From an uncultured Methylobacillus sp. (GTDB lineage: Bacteria > Pseudomonadota > Gammaproteobacteria > Burkholderiales > Methylophilaceae): 22,443 nt of DNA. The stretch lies in the NCBI GenBank assembly GCA_946481235.1, contig CAMLME010000007.1, forward strand, positions 1 through 22,443. Direction: 5' to 3'. Below are positions 1-6,409 of this stretch, in pieces. The position numbers and the translations under genes were made by a program. The notes beneath the pieces were generated by a model, which saw only the letters and a list, made by a program, of their open reading frames with translations, did not search any database and was not told where the DNA came from. Every line of letters begins with the position of its first letter. Position 1 is the stretch's first letter.

Positions 1-778
1 CGGCAACCAGCAATACCCGAGACGGCGCGTCGGCATGGATAATCACGCCGTCGCTTTCTGCATCGTTGGCCAGGATCGCCATTCGCTGTTGCGGGGCTTG
101 CCTGTCGCCGATATGGATTTCGCCGCGATACACATACACGAAGGCATTGAGCTCGGGCGCTAGCGATTGCGCGAAGCGGGTGTCGGCCGGCAAATGCAGG
201 TCGAGGTAAAGTGGTTCCGTGGTTTCGCGCTGCATTGCGCCGGCCACGCCGCAGCTGGCACCGGCAATCACGCGCACCGTCACGCCCTCGGGCGTGAGGA
301 ACTGCGGGATTTCCGAGCGTTGGATGTCGCGGTACCACGGTGCGGTCAACTTGTCCTTGGCCGGCAGGTTCAGCCACAGCTGGAAACCCTCCATGCGGCC
401 TCCCTGCTGCTCGGGGAGTTCCGAGTGAATCACGCCGCGGCCCGCCGTCATCCATTGCACGCCGCCGCTTTCCAACAGTCCTTCGTTTCCGGCGCTGTCG
501 CGGTGGCGCATGCGGCCTTCGATCATGTAAGAGACGGTTTCGAAGCCGCGATGCGGATGGTCGGGGAAGCCGCCGATATAGTCGTCCGGATTGTCATTTC
601 CAAATGCGTCGAGCATGAGGAAAGGGTCGAGGCGGCGTTGCAGAGGCTGCGTCAGTACGCGCGTCAACTTGACCCCGGCGCCGTCCGAGGTGGATCGGCC
701 GATGACCAGTTGCTCGATGGTGCGCGACCGTTCGACGATGTCCGTCGTGATGTCGCTAGTAATGTCATGGGTGGACAT
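1..778 (-). CDS. Pirin family protein (3' end cut by window edge)
   Basis: Bicupin of the pirin family. Known members bind one metal ion and act as quercetin dioxygenases or redox-sensitive regulators; the substrate here is unknown. 259 codons are visible and the C-terminus runs off the left edge. The N-terminal cupin shows the pirin metal ligands: H74 and H76 in HPHRGFETV, then H118 and E120 in GVIHSE, matching the His-His-His-Glu set of human pirin. VQWMTAG lies just before the third ligand and LWLNLPAKDK follows, both typical. The ATG at 778 has a strong ribosome site (AAGGAG, about 783-790) that overlaps the azoR stop codon. It starts 10 bases after azoR, so the two are almost certainly one operon and translationally coupled, probably under the LysR regulator at 1504. 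Confidence 0.9.
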   Translation of the reverse strand, partial: MSTHDITSDITTDIVERSRTIEQLVIGRSTSDGAGVKLTRVLTQPLQRRLDPFLMLDAFGNDNPDDYIGGFPDHPHRGFETVSYMIEGRMRHRDSAGNEGLLESGGVQWMTAGRGVIHSELPEQQGGRMEGFQLWLNLPAKDKLTAPWYRDIQRSEIPQFLTPEGVTVRVIAGASCGVAGAMQRETTEPLYLDLHLPADTRFAQSLAPELNAFVYVYRGEIHIGDRQAPQQRMAILANDAESDGVIIHADAPSRVLLVA

Positions 779-788
779 GATGTTCTCC

Positions 789-1391
789 TTAAGCCAATAC
801 GGCCTGTTCGATCTGGGCATAAGCGGTGGCCAATCCATCTCTTTCCGCATCCGGACCCATCGACAAGCCTTCTGCGTAAACGAATTGCACGTCGGTGATG
901 CCGAGAAAAGCGAGGATGGTCTGCAGATACGGCGTCAGTGAATCGGTCGGCGAATTGCGATGAATCCCGCCGCGTGTCTGGACGACAACGGCCTTCTTGC
1001 CCTTGAGCAGTCCCTCGGGGCCTTGCTCGGTATAACGGAAGGTCACGCCGGCGCGCGAGATGGCGTCGATCCAGTTCTTGAGCTGGGCGGGCACGCTGAA
1101 GTTGTACATCGGCACGCCGAGCACCAGCACGTCCGCCGCCTGGATTTCCGCGATCAGCGCATCGTCCAGTTCAACGCGTGCCTGTTGGTCCGGCGTGCGT
1201 GCCTCGGCGGGAGTGAACAGCGCATTCAGTGCCGTTTCGTCGAGCATGGGATGCGGCGTGTGACCGAGGTCGCGCACGGTGACGACGGCCGTCGGTTGAT
1301 GGGCGCGCAATTGTTCGACCACGGCACCGGCCAAACGTGTGGAATACGAATTGCCGGCACGGGCGCTGGAATTGATTTGCAGAATGTTCAT
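789..1391 (-). CDS. azoR: FMN-dependent NADH azoreductase / quinone reductase AzoR
   Basis: Cytoplasmic flavodoxin-fold FMN enzyme that reduces azo dyes and, more physiologically, quinones by two electrons, protecting against thiol-reactive quinones. The product is 200 residues, close to E. coli AzoR (about 201). The N-terminal phosphate loop for FMN is [12 protein letters not shown] (residues 5-16). The family signature [18 protein letters not shown] lies near residues 93-110, followed by [10 protein letters not shown]. An upstream in-frame start is possible, but the ATG at 1391 is preceded by AGGAGAG (about 1397-1403) and gives the expected family N-terminus. First gene of a leftward operon with pirin, divergent from a LysR gene with 112 bases between the two starts. 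The LysR protein is the likely regulator (inference). Confidence 0.94.
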   Translation of the reverse strand: MNILQINSSARAGNSYSTRLAGAVVEQLRAHQPTAVVTVRDLGHTPHPMLDETALNALFTPAEARTPDQQARVELDDALIAEIQAADVLVLGVPMYNFSVPAQLKNWIDAISRAGVTFRYTEQGPEGLLKGKKAVVVQTRGGIHRNSPTDSLTPYLQTILAFLGITDVQFVYAEGLSMGPDAERDGLATAYAQIEQAVLA

Positions 1392-1482
1392 GGTGTCTCT
1401 CCTGTTGTGGATGCAGTGATGCGATGGAGACACTTTAACTATTCCACATTCGTTTATTAAGTGGGTATGATGGACAATACTG

Positions 1483-1496
1483 TTCCATTAATGGAA
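1483..1496. promoter_or_regulatory. Perfect 14-bp palindrome in the azoR/lysR intergenic region
   Basis: TTCCATTAATGGAA is an exact palindrome ending 7 bases before the LysR start codon. A related half-site, ATTCCA, occurs at 1441-1446, nearer azoR. AT-centred dyads of this kind in divergent lysR intergenic regions are usually binding sites for the encoded regulator. Its position over the LysR translation start region would also suit autorepression. The palindrome is seen directly; the operator role is inference. Confidence 0.55.
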
Positions 1497-1503
1497 ATAT
1501 AAA

Positions 1504-2457
1504 ATGAACATCGACCCCAACGACCTTCTGCTGTTTGCCCGCGTCGTAGACGAAGGAAGTTTCAGCCGCGCAGCCGAGCGGCTGGATGTGCCGAAATCGA
1601 CCTTGTCGCGCCGGCTGACGATGTTGGAATCACAGCTTGGTGAACGCTTGCTGCTGCGTACGACGCGCAAGCTCACCGTCACGGACTTCGGCCAGGCTCT
1701 GCTGACGCATGCCCACCAGGTGACGGCGGAAGTGGAATCGGCGATGGCGCTGACCCAGCACCGCCAGGCGCAACCGAGCGGGCGCTTGCGAATATCGATC
1801 CCCGGGGATTTTGCCAATGACGTGATCGGGATGATGCTTGCCGAGTTTGTAGCCAATTACCCGGCCATTGTGCTCGATGTCGATATTTCGCCGCGGCGAG
1901 TGGACCTGATCGGCGAGAACTTCGACCTCGCGATCCGCATGGGCGATTTGCCGGACGATGCATCGCTCGTAGCGCGTCGCATTGCCAACTTCACCACCGG
2001 TTTGTATGCTTCGCCGGATTACCTCAAGCGCCGTGGCATGCCCTCCGAACCCGAGGCGTTGATGGAGCACGATGCCTTGCATCTGATGGCGCGTAATGGC
2101 GAACCGATCCCGTGGCGGCTCAGCCGGGACAAGATGCAATGGGATGGTGCTCCGCCCGGCCGTGCCGCCGCCAACTCGCCCGGCCTGCTGCTGCGGCTGG
2201 CGCTTGCCGGCACCGGAATCGCCATCCTCTCGGATCATTACGCCGAACTGCACGTGAGAAGCGGCGAACTGCTGCCTGTGCTCGAAGACTGGAAACTCCC
2301 CAGCGTCACTGCCTGGGCCGTTTTCCCCGGCCGTCGCCTGATGCCGGCCCGCACGCGGGTGTTTCTCGATGCCCTTGAGGAAAACTTTGCCAAAAGATGC
2401 CCGGAGGTCCAGGCGCAAATCGAGAAAACAAAAATAGGTGCTGAGAAGTTGTCTTGA
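1504..2457 (+). CDS. LysR family transcriptional regulator
   Basis: LysR-type regulator of 317 residues. The N-terminal winged helix-turn-helix (about residues 4-62) shows FARVVDEGSFSRAAERL, VPKSTLSRRL and LLLRTTRKLTVTDFG. The effector-binding domain (about 90-290) contains GRLRISIPGDF, FDLAIRMGDLPD and a typical GTGIAILSDHYAE segment. It belongs to the group with the RTTR recognition-helix flank, common beside pirin, quinone reductase and NAD(P)H oxidoreductase genes. No strong Shine-Dalgarno sequence precedes the ATG; only GGA in the palindrome arm is available. The last roughly 25 residues (after about 292) are lysine- and glutamate-rich and extend past the usual family end. Divergent from azoR-pirin, which it probably controls. 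Ligand unknown. Confidence 0.92.
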   Translation: MNIDPNDLLLFARVVDEGSFSRAAERLDVPKSTLSRRLTMLESQLGERLLLRTTRKLTVTDFGQALLTHAHQVTAEVESAMALTQHRQAQPSGRLRISIPGDFANDVIGMMLAEFVANYPAIVLDVDISPRRVDLIGENFDLAIRMGDLPDDASLVARRIANFTTGLYASPDYLKRRGMPSEPEALMEHDALHLMARNGEPIPWRLSRDKMQWDGAPPGRAAANSPGLLLRLALAGTGIAILSDHYAELHVRSGELLPVLEDWKLPSVTAWAVFPGRRLMPARTRVFLDALEENFAKRCPEVQAQIEKTKIGAEKLS

Positions 2458-2527
2458 AAATCGAGAATTGCCACTTCACTCTCCTCATTCCGGCAACGAT
2501 AAAAATTCCGCATCGAATGAATCATCA

Positions 2528-2552
2528 TCCATGTGGTCTATGACTACATGGA
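2528..2552 (+). promoter_or_regulatory. Hairpin / near-perfect inverted repeat upstream of the DUF4124 gene
   Basis: Two 11-base arms (2528-2538 and 2542-2552) flank a 3-base loop TAT. Ten of eleven positions are complementary in DNA; the remaining one (G2535/T2545) is a G-U wobble, so an RNA transcript would pair fully. There is no T-run after it, so it does not look like a terminator for the LysR gene. It sits about 20 bases before the DUF4124 start and could be an operator or a 5'-leader hairpin. A second short palindrome, ATGACATGTCAT (2563-2574), overlaps the start codon. Confidence 0.45.
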
Positions 2553-2572
2553 AATTCTGGCAATGACATGTC

Positions 2573-3049
2573 ATGAGATCGTTACTCTTCATTCTGCTAG
2601 TACTGACCTCCCTGCCGGGGGTGGCTGACATATACAAATGCAAGGATGCCCGACAGGTGGTGGTGTATCAGGACACGCCTTGTGCAGCCAAAACGATAGG
2701 CACGCTCAAGCCAGTGCCCGCGCCATCGACAACGGATGTTTTGCAGGCCAGGCGCGATCTGGAGCGCATGATGCAGGACAATCGCTACTACGAGAAAAAA
2801 CGCCGCGAGGAATGGGCGAAGAAACAGGAAGAGCTGCGTATTCTCGAAGCCCAGGAAATGCGGGAACAGGAAAGGCTGGCTGCGGAAGCTGGAGGGGATG
2901 CGTATTGGCCGTACATTCCGGCATACGGCCCGAGGTATGGACATCGACCGTATGCCCATCACCGCTCCCATCGCCATCCTGAACCGGCCATGCCTGTTCC
3001 GCGGCGGCCATGTGTGATCGGGTACGTCGGCGATAAAAGCTGTCGTTGA
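2573..3049 (+). CDS. Secreted DUF4124 domain protein with coiled coil and His-rich tail
   Basis: Predicted exported protein of 158 residues, function unknown. Residues 1-18 form a short signal peptide (hydrophobic LLFILLVLTSL, cleavage probably after GVA). The mature start DIYKCKDARQVVVYQDTPC fits DUF4124, a short envelope-associated beta domain usually found at the mature N-terminus. Two cysteines at about 23 and 37 could form a disulphide; a further pair lies near the C-terminus. Residues about 58-106 are a highly charged coiled-coil stretch (RRDLERMM to REQERLAAE). After that comes a Tyr/Pro/His-rich segment (HRPYAHHRSHRHPEP) that might bind metal. The start lacks a clear ribosome site but is the only one that preserves the signal peptide. 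It has its own terminator and appears monocistronic. Confidence 0.8.
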   Translation: MRSLLFILLVLTSLPGVADIYKCKDARQVVVYQDTPCAAKTIGTLKPVPAPSTTDVLQARRDLERMMQDNRYYEKKRREEWAKKQEELRILEAQEMREQERLAAEAGGDAYWPYIPAYGPRYGHRPYAHHRSHRHPEPAMPVPRRPCVIGYVGDKSCR

Positions 3050-3077
3050 TCCTTAAAAAACGCTGAAGATGGGAAGC

Positions 3078-3105
3078 AAAGCCCGCATTTGCGGGCTTTA
3101 TCTTT
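3078..3105 (+). terminator. Rho-independent terminator after the DUF4124 gene
   Basis: AAAGCCCGC (3078-3086), loop ATTT, GCGGGCTTT (3091-3099), followed by a short T-containing stretch. The 9-bp perfect stem lies 29 bases after the stop codon. Confidence 0.85.
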
Positions 3106-3234
3106 GCTGCCAGACATTAATCCACAGGCGATGCATCGCGGCATAAAGATTGCTGCATATTCGAGGAACACAAATTCCTTAACACACAACGCGTAGGCTG
3201 GATCGTATCTGTCTGTGTGAATCAGGAGGTAACC

Positions 3235-3939
3235 ATGAAAAAACAGGTCAAAGTCTGGTCGCCCTGGGTGCGGCTTCTGCACTGGGGTTTGGCCATTTCG
3301 TTCAGTATTGCCTACTACACCCGCTATTCCGAACTTGACCGCGACATCCACATTTATGCCGGTTATGTCGTCGGCGGAGTCGTTATTGTCCGGGTAATTT
3401 TCGGTCTTTTTGCACGTGACCATGCATCATTTTGGAACTTCCCGCCCAATCTTGTGGCGGCATTCGGCTACGTAAAAGACCTCATTTACGGAAAAGCCCG
3501 GCGCTATGTCGGCCATAACCCGGCGGGGGCGATGGCGATTTACGCCCTGTTGTCCGTCAGCATGTGGACGGTCGTCACCGGGTATCTGAGCCTCAATTCG
3601 ATCCTGCTGCCCTTCGGTATCGGCGGGGAAGAAGCGGCTGGAGAACTGCATGGCCTGCTGTCTACGGCGCTGGTTACATTGATCGTGGTTCATGTCGCCG
3701 GTGTTCTGGTCGCCAGCCTCGTCCATCGGGAAAACCTGGTGCGCGCGATGATCACCGGGCTCAAGCCGGTGCGTGTGCAAAGCCATAGCGACTGGGACCT
3801 CGCGGATATCCTGATGAAAGTGGGCATGAGCGCCTTCTTCGTCGTGCTGCGGATGTTCGACCTGATCAATCGCGCCTTTGGCGGCAAGGGGATCCTGTTT
3901 GGCCCCCGGCAACCGCATCATTGGCGGCCGCATTTCTAG
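3235..3939 (+). CDS. Cytochrome b561 / b-type cytochrome membrane subunit
   Basis: Four-helix di-haem cytochrome b of the bacterial b561/HydC-like family, which passes electrons between the quinone pool and periplasmic or cytoplasmic partners. 234 residues. Candidate haem-ligand histidines are H16 (VRLLHW), H39 (DIHIYAGY), H139 (ELHGLL) and H153 (VVHVAGV). Transmembrane helices are at about 11-29, 40-60, 98-118 and 142-164. The loop HRENLVRAMITGLK after helix 4 is characteristic. The C-terminal extension (about 185-234) is amphipathic and ends in HHWRPHF. A start 6 codons earlier is possible, but the ATG at 3235 has an ideal AGGAGGT at 3224-3230. No dedicated cytochrome c, hydrogenase or oxidoreductase partner lies beside it, so the electron partner is unknown. 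It faces the VanZ-like gene with 19 bases between stops. Confidence 0.9.
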   Translation: MKKQVKVWSPWVRLLHWGLAISFSIAYYTRYSELDRDIHIYAGYVVGGVVIVRVIFGLFARDHASFWNFPPNLVAAFGYVKDLIYGKARRYVGHNPAGAMAIYALLSVSMWTVVTGYLSLNSILLPFGIGGEEAAGELHGLLSTALVTLIVVHVAGVLVASLVHRENLVRAMITGLKPVRVQSHSDWDLADILMKVGMSAFFVVLRMFDLINRAFGGKGILFGPRQPHHWRPHF

Positions 3940-3958
3940 CGGAGAGGTTGGGGTTCCT

Positions 3959-4318
3959 TCAGGCATCCATCTTTGCCGAAGCGCGCTTCGCGAGCATGAC
4001 ATTCATCGCCCATCCGGCAAGCAATCCCAGGCTGTTCGCCATCATGTCCGCATAATCTGCCATCCGGTACGGCATGAAGGACTGCAACACCTCGATCAGC
4101 CCGCCGTACAGGAACAATCCCAGCAAAACCTTGCCGGTTTGCGACGGATAGGCACGTATGCCCAGAAAGCTCAGCGTCAGATATGCCAGCATGTGGTTCG
4201 ATTTGTCCCAGCCGGTCGTGGGCAGGCTGGAAGTATCAGGCAAGAGCGACGCTACGATAACCACCGGAAGCAAGATCCAGAAAGCCAGTTTCCATCGCAG
4301 CAGGGCAGGGGATGACAT
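3959..4318 (-). CDS. VanZ-like family membrane protein
   Basis: Small integral membrane protein (119 residues from this start) of the VanZ-like family; the named member modestly raises teicoplanin resistance, but most homologues have no known role. Diagnostic features are the DKSNHMLAYLTLSFLG segment (38-53, Asp-Lys then His) and GGLIEVLQSFMPYRMADYADM (72-92), with its conserved Glu, Gln, Arg and paired Asp, followed by NSLGLLAGW. Four hydrophobic segments lie at about 8-25, 43-55, 62-78 and 95-111. The start is uncertain. The ATG at 4318 gives the usual family N-terminus but lacks a clear ribosome site. An in-frame ATG at 4375 has a weak GGCGGA upstream, and a GTG at 4417 is also open. Divergent from the OhrR gene. 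Confidence 0.82.
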   Translation of the reverse strand: MSSPALLRWKLAFWILLPVVIVASLLPDTSSLPTTGWDKSNHMLAYLTLSFLGIRAYPSQTGKVLLGLFLYGGLIEVLQSFMPYRMADYADMMANSLGLLAGWAMNVMLAKRASAKMDA

Positions 4319-4427
4319 AGGGCCAGGCACTTTCAAAGGGTAAACGCCCGTAAACACGAGAGTTCCGATTGTCATCGGATGTTCCGCCGGTGGCAACAAC
4401 TCCTTGGGCGACTCCACCTCATAAAAT

Positions 4428-4460
4428 TAAATCGTTTACAAAGTAATCGTTGCCGATTTA
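4428..4460. promoter_or_regulatory. Probable OhrR operator region
   Basis: AT-rich region directly before the ohrR start. It contains inverted arms TAAATCG (4428-4434) and CGATTTA (4454-4460), a nested TTAC-AAA-GTAA dyad (4436-4446), and ATCGTT repeated with a 15-base period (4431 and 4446). MarR-family repressors commonly bind AT-rich dyads overlapping their own promoter. The repeats are visible; the binding role is inferred. Confidence 0.45.
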
Positions 4461-4470
4461 TCATGCCGCC

Positions 4471-4920
4471 ATGAACACGAAAACCGACAAGACGCCTCTG
4501 CTCGACGAACAACTTTGCTTCGCGATTTATTCGACTTCACTCGCGATGTCCAAGGTTTATCGCCCTTTGTTGGCCAAGCTGGGGGTTACTTACCCGCAGT
4601 ATCTGGTGCTGATGGCCCTGTGGAATCAGGATCAGGTGACGGTGTCGGAGATCGGCAGCCGGGTGTTTCTGGATTCGGCCACCCTGACCCCGCTGCTGAA
4701 GCGGATGGAAGGTGCAGGGCTGGTCGAGCGAGTGCGCTCTGCGCGCGATGAGCGTCAGGTGATCGTCAGTCTGACGCCGGCCGGCCGGGACATGCAGAAA
4801 GAGGCGGGCAAGATCATGTCTTCCGTCCTCTGCGCAACGCAGTGTTCGAAGGAAGAAGCGATTGCCTTGAAAGACCAGCTCGTGGCGTTGCGTAACAATC
4901 TTGAAAAGAGCATTCAATAA
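4471..4920 (+). CDS. ohrR: Organic hydroperoxide sensor, MarR-family repressor OhrR
   Basis: Winged-helix MarR repressor of 149 residues that senses organic hydroperoxides through cysteine oxidation. The N-terminal segment [20 protein letters not shown] carries the peroxidatic Cys at 16, with Tyr30 and Tyr41 ([13 protein letters not shown]) as its hydrogen-bond partners. These match C22, Y36 and Y47 of Xanthomonas OhrR at a constant offset of 6. C121 likewise matches the resolving C127, so this is a two-cysteine OhrR that should form an intersubunit disulphide. The wing is at [14 protein letters not shown] (89-102). The ATG at 4471 keeps the family N-terminus; a TTG at 4450 is possible, and no good ribosome site is seen. 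The usual partner ohr is absent from the window; a secreted catalase-like peroxidase follows 126 bases downstream. Confidence 0.92.
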   Translation: MNTKTDKTPLLDEQLCFAIYSTSLAMSKVYRPLLAKLGVTYPQYLVLMALWNQDQVTVSEIGSRVFLDSATLTPLLKRMEGAGLVERVRSARDERQVIVSLTPAGRDMQKEAGKIMSSVLCATQCSKEEAIALKDQLVALRNNLEKSIQ

Positions 4921-4964
4921 TCGGGCACTAAGATCGCAATTAAAAACAGCATACATGTCGCATA

Positions 4965-4975
4965 CGATTTAATCG
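4965..4975. promoter_or_regulatory. Short inverted repeat upstream of the catalase-like gene
   Basis: CGATT-T-AATCG, a perfect 5-bp dyad about 70 bases before the peroxidase start, in the AT-rich ohrR/peroxidase intergenic region. It shares the CGATTTA core with the arms in front of ohrR. This suggests a second OhrR site but is too short to be conclusive. Confidence 0.3.
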
Positions 4976-5046
4976 CAGTAAATTTATTCATGGCAGCTAA
5001 GACATTTCATACACGGTTTATTTTTCTATCGAAAAGGAGAGGAAGC

Positions 5047-6060
5047 ATGCAATACCAACCGAAAGCAACAACATTGATAGCGATAGCATTGCTGTTAGGC
5101 AGCACCGGCCATGCCGCCGCCGATGAAGCCGCCCCCGCCGCCAAGCCGGTGACGGAACAACTGGTCGATACCATGACCAAACTGGCGAACGGGCCGTACA
5201 AGGGATTTCGTGCCAATCATGCCAAGGGCATCATGGCCGAAGGCACGTTTACGCCCTCCGCCGAAGCGGCCGGCATAAGCAAGGCGCCGCATTTGCAAGG
5301 GGCTGCGTCTCCCGTACTGGTGCGTTTCTCCAACGCCACCGGCGTACCGACCATCCCCGACGCCAGCGGCAATGCGATGCCCAAGGGCATGGCGATCCGC
5401 TTCACCTTGCCCGATGGCGGCAGCACGGACATCGTGGCGATCTCGGTGAACGGATTCCCGGCGGCAACGCCTGAGGATTTTCTCGGATTGTTGAATGCCG
5501 TCGCGGCCAGTGGCCCGGACGTGGCATCGCCCAAGCCGGTCGAGCAATTCCTGGCATCGCATCCGGCGGCGATGAAGTTCGTCAGCACGCCCAAGCCGGC
5601 GCCAGTGAGCTTTGCCACCCAGCCTTTCTTCGGTGTTAACGCGTTTCAGTTTACCAATGCAAAAGGCGAAACGCAGTACGGGCGCTATCGCATAGTTCCG
5701 GTCGCAGGCGGGCAATTCTTAAGTGCCGAAGAGGCGGCCAAGCAGGCGCCCAACTACCTGATGGATGAGTTGCCGGCACGGTTAGGCAAGCAGGAAGCCA
5801 AGTACCGCATCGTGCTGCAACTGGCTGCGCCGGGGGATTCCGTGGACGACGCAACCGCCGTGTGGCCGGAAGACCGCAAGCAGGTGGAACTGGGCGTGCT
5901 GACGCTCAAGTCGGCGGTGGCGAATAGCCTCGAAGCGGAACGCACCCTCATGTTCAACCCGCTGGTGCTGCCGGATGGGATCGCGCCATCCAACGACCCG
6001 GTGCTCCTGGCACGGCCGGGCGCGTATGCAGTGAGCTACGGCCGACGTCTCGCCAATTGA
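5047..6060 (+). CDS. Periplasmic catalase-related haem peroxidase (SrpA-like)
   Basis: Small haem catalase-family protein (337 residues) of the secreted catalase-like peroxidase group, which use a reduced catalase core and act mainly as peroxidases. Signal peptide at residues 1-26 (hydrophobic TLIAIALLLGS, AxA-type site before DEAAPA). The distal pocket shows His58 in FRANHAKGIMAEGTF and Asn135 in SVNGFPAATPEDFL. LVRFSNATG (91-99) and GMAIRF (114-119) are catalase-core signatures. The likely proximal haem tyrosine is Tyr327 in RPGAYAVSYGRR at the C-terminus (Tyr331 is the alternative). Upstream in-frame starts exist, but the ATG at 5047 follows AAGGAGAGG and gives the signal peptide. Its position after ohrR suggests induction by organic peroxides. 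A terminator hairpin follows immediately. Confidence 0.9.
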   Translation: MQYQPKATTLIAIALLLGSTGHAAADEAAPAAKPVTEQLVDTMTKLANGPYKGFRANHAKGIMAEGTFTPSAEAAGISKAPHLQGAASPVLVRFSNATGVPTIPDASGNAMPKGMAIRFTLPDGGSTDIVAISVNGFPAATPEDFLGLLNAVAASGPDVASPKPVEQFLASHPAAMKFVSTPKPAPVSFATQPFFGVNAFQFTNAKGETQYGRYRIVPVAGGQFLSAEEAAKQAPNYLMDELPARLGKQEAKYRIVLQLAAPGDSVDDATAVWPEDRKQVELGVLTLKSAVANSLEAERTLMFNPLVLPDGIAPSNDPVLLARPGAYAVSYGRRLAN

Positions 6061-6068
6061 TCCATTGA

Positions 6069-6100
6069 AACCGGCCCGTGCATTACGGGCCGGTTGTTTA
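6069..6100 (+). terminator. Terminator hairpin between convergent genes
   Basis: AACCGGCCCGT (6069-6079), loop GCATT, ACGGGCCGGTT (6085-6095), then GTTTATAAAT. The 11-bp perfect stem lies 9 bases after the peroxidase stop and ends 3 bases from the stop of the leftward 84-residue gene. It may serve both directions, although the T-rich tail is only on the + side. Confidence 0.8.
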
Positions 6101-6352
6101 TAAATCCGGGGATGCGCTGGCGTCGGTTGTCTGTAACCGTATGACCAGGAACTCCGACAACTCGCCTTGCCGCACCGTCGCGAGTCGCCAAAGCTCGTCC
6201 GCGGCGGTTTGCATGCCGAGCGGCGGCGCATCCTGATTGCCATGCAGATACTGCTGCATGAAAAGGACGCTGTCATGCTGGGCGTGGGCGGCGGCCTCGT
6301 TCGCATCCTGCCATGCGCGATACAAATTATTGATGTGTTCGAGATCGTTCAT
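6098..6352 (-). CDS. Small protein of unknown function (84 aa), paralogue of the 88-aa protein at 16220
   Basis: Soluble, probably all-helical protein without signal peptide or membrane segment. I do not recognise a named family. The ATG at 6352 is preceded by GAGGAG about 10 bases upstream, supporting real translation. It shares a gapless pattern with the 88-residue protein encoded at 16220: LY[RK]xW, nine residues, AQ, six residues, M, two residues, YL. Both then have a Pro-Pro turn and a second helix with MQ, D, L and R in common. It lies 57 bases downstream of the nuclease-helicase gene on the same strand, so the two may be cotranscribed. The gap holds TTGAC/GTCAA arms (6375-6379, 6388-6392). 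No function can be assigned. Confidence 0.75.
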   Translation of the reverse strand: MNDLEHINNLYRAWQDANEAAAHAQHDSVLFMQQYLHGNQDAPPLGMQTAADELWRLATVRQGELSEFLVIRLQTTDASASPDL

Positions 6353-6409
6353 CGCGAGGGCTCCTCATTTCCGATTGACACAAATTGGTCAACTTGAAAC
6401 GAGGGTGGT

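Noticed and set aside
167..898. 243-codon open frame on the + strand
   Set aside because: It is antisense to the pirin gene and the end of azoR, both of which have conserved motifs and ribosome sites on the minus strand.
3128..3139. GCGATGCATCGC palindrome before the cytochrome b561 gene
   Set aside because: It is an exact 12-bp dyad, but it lies close behind the DUF4124 terminator, about 95 bases from the next start, with no repeated copy or neighbouring regulator. Likely chance, so not listed as a feature.
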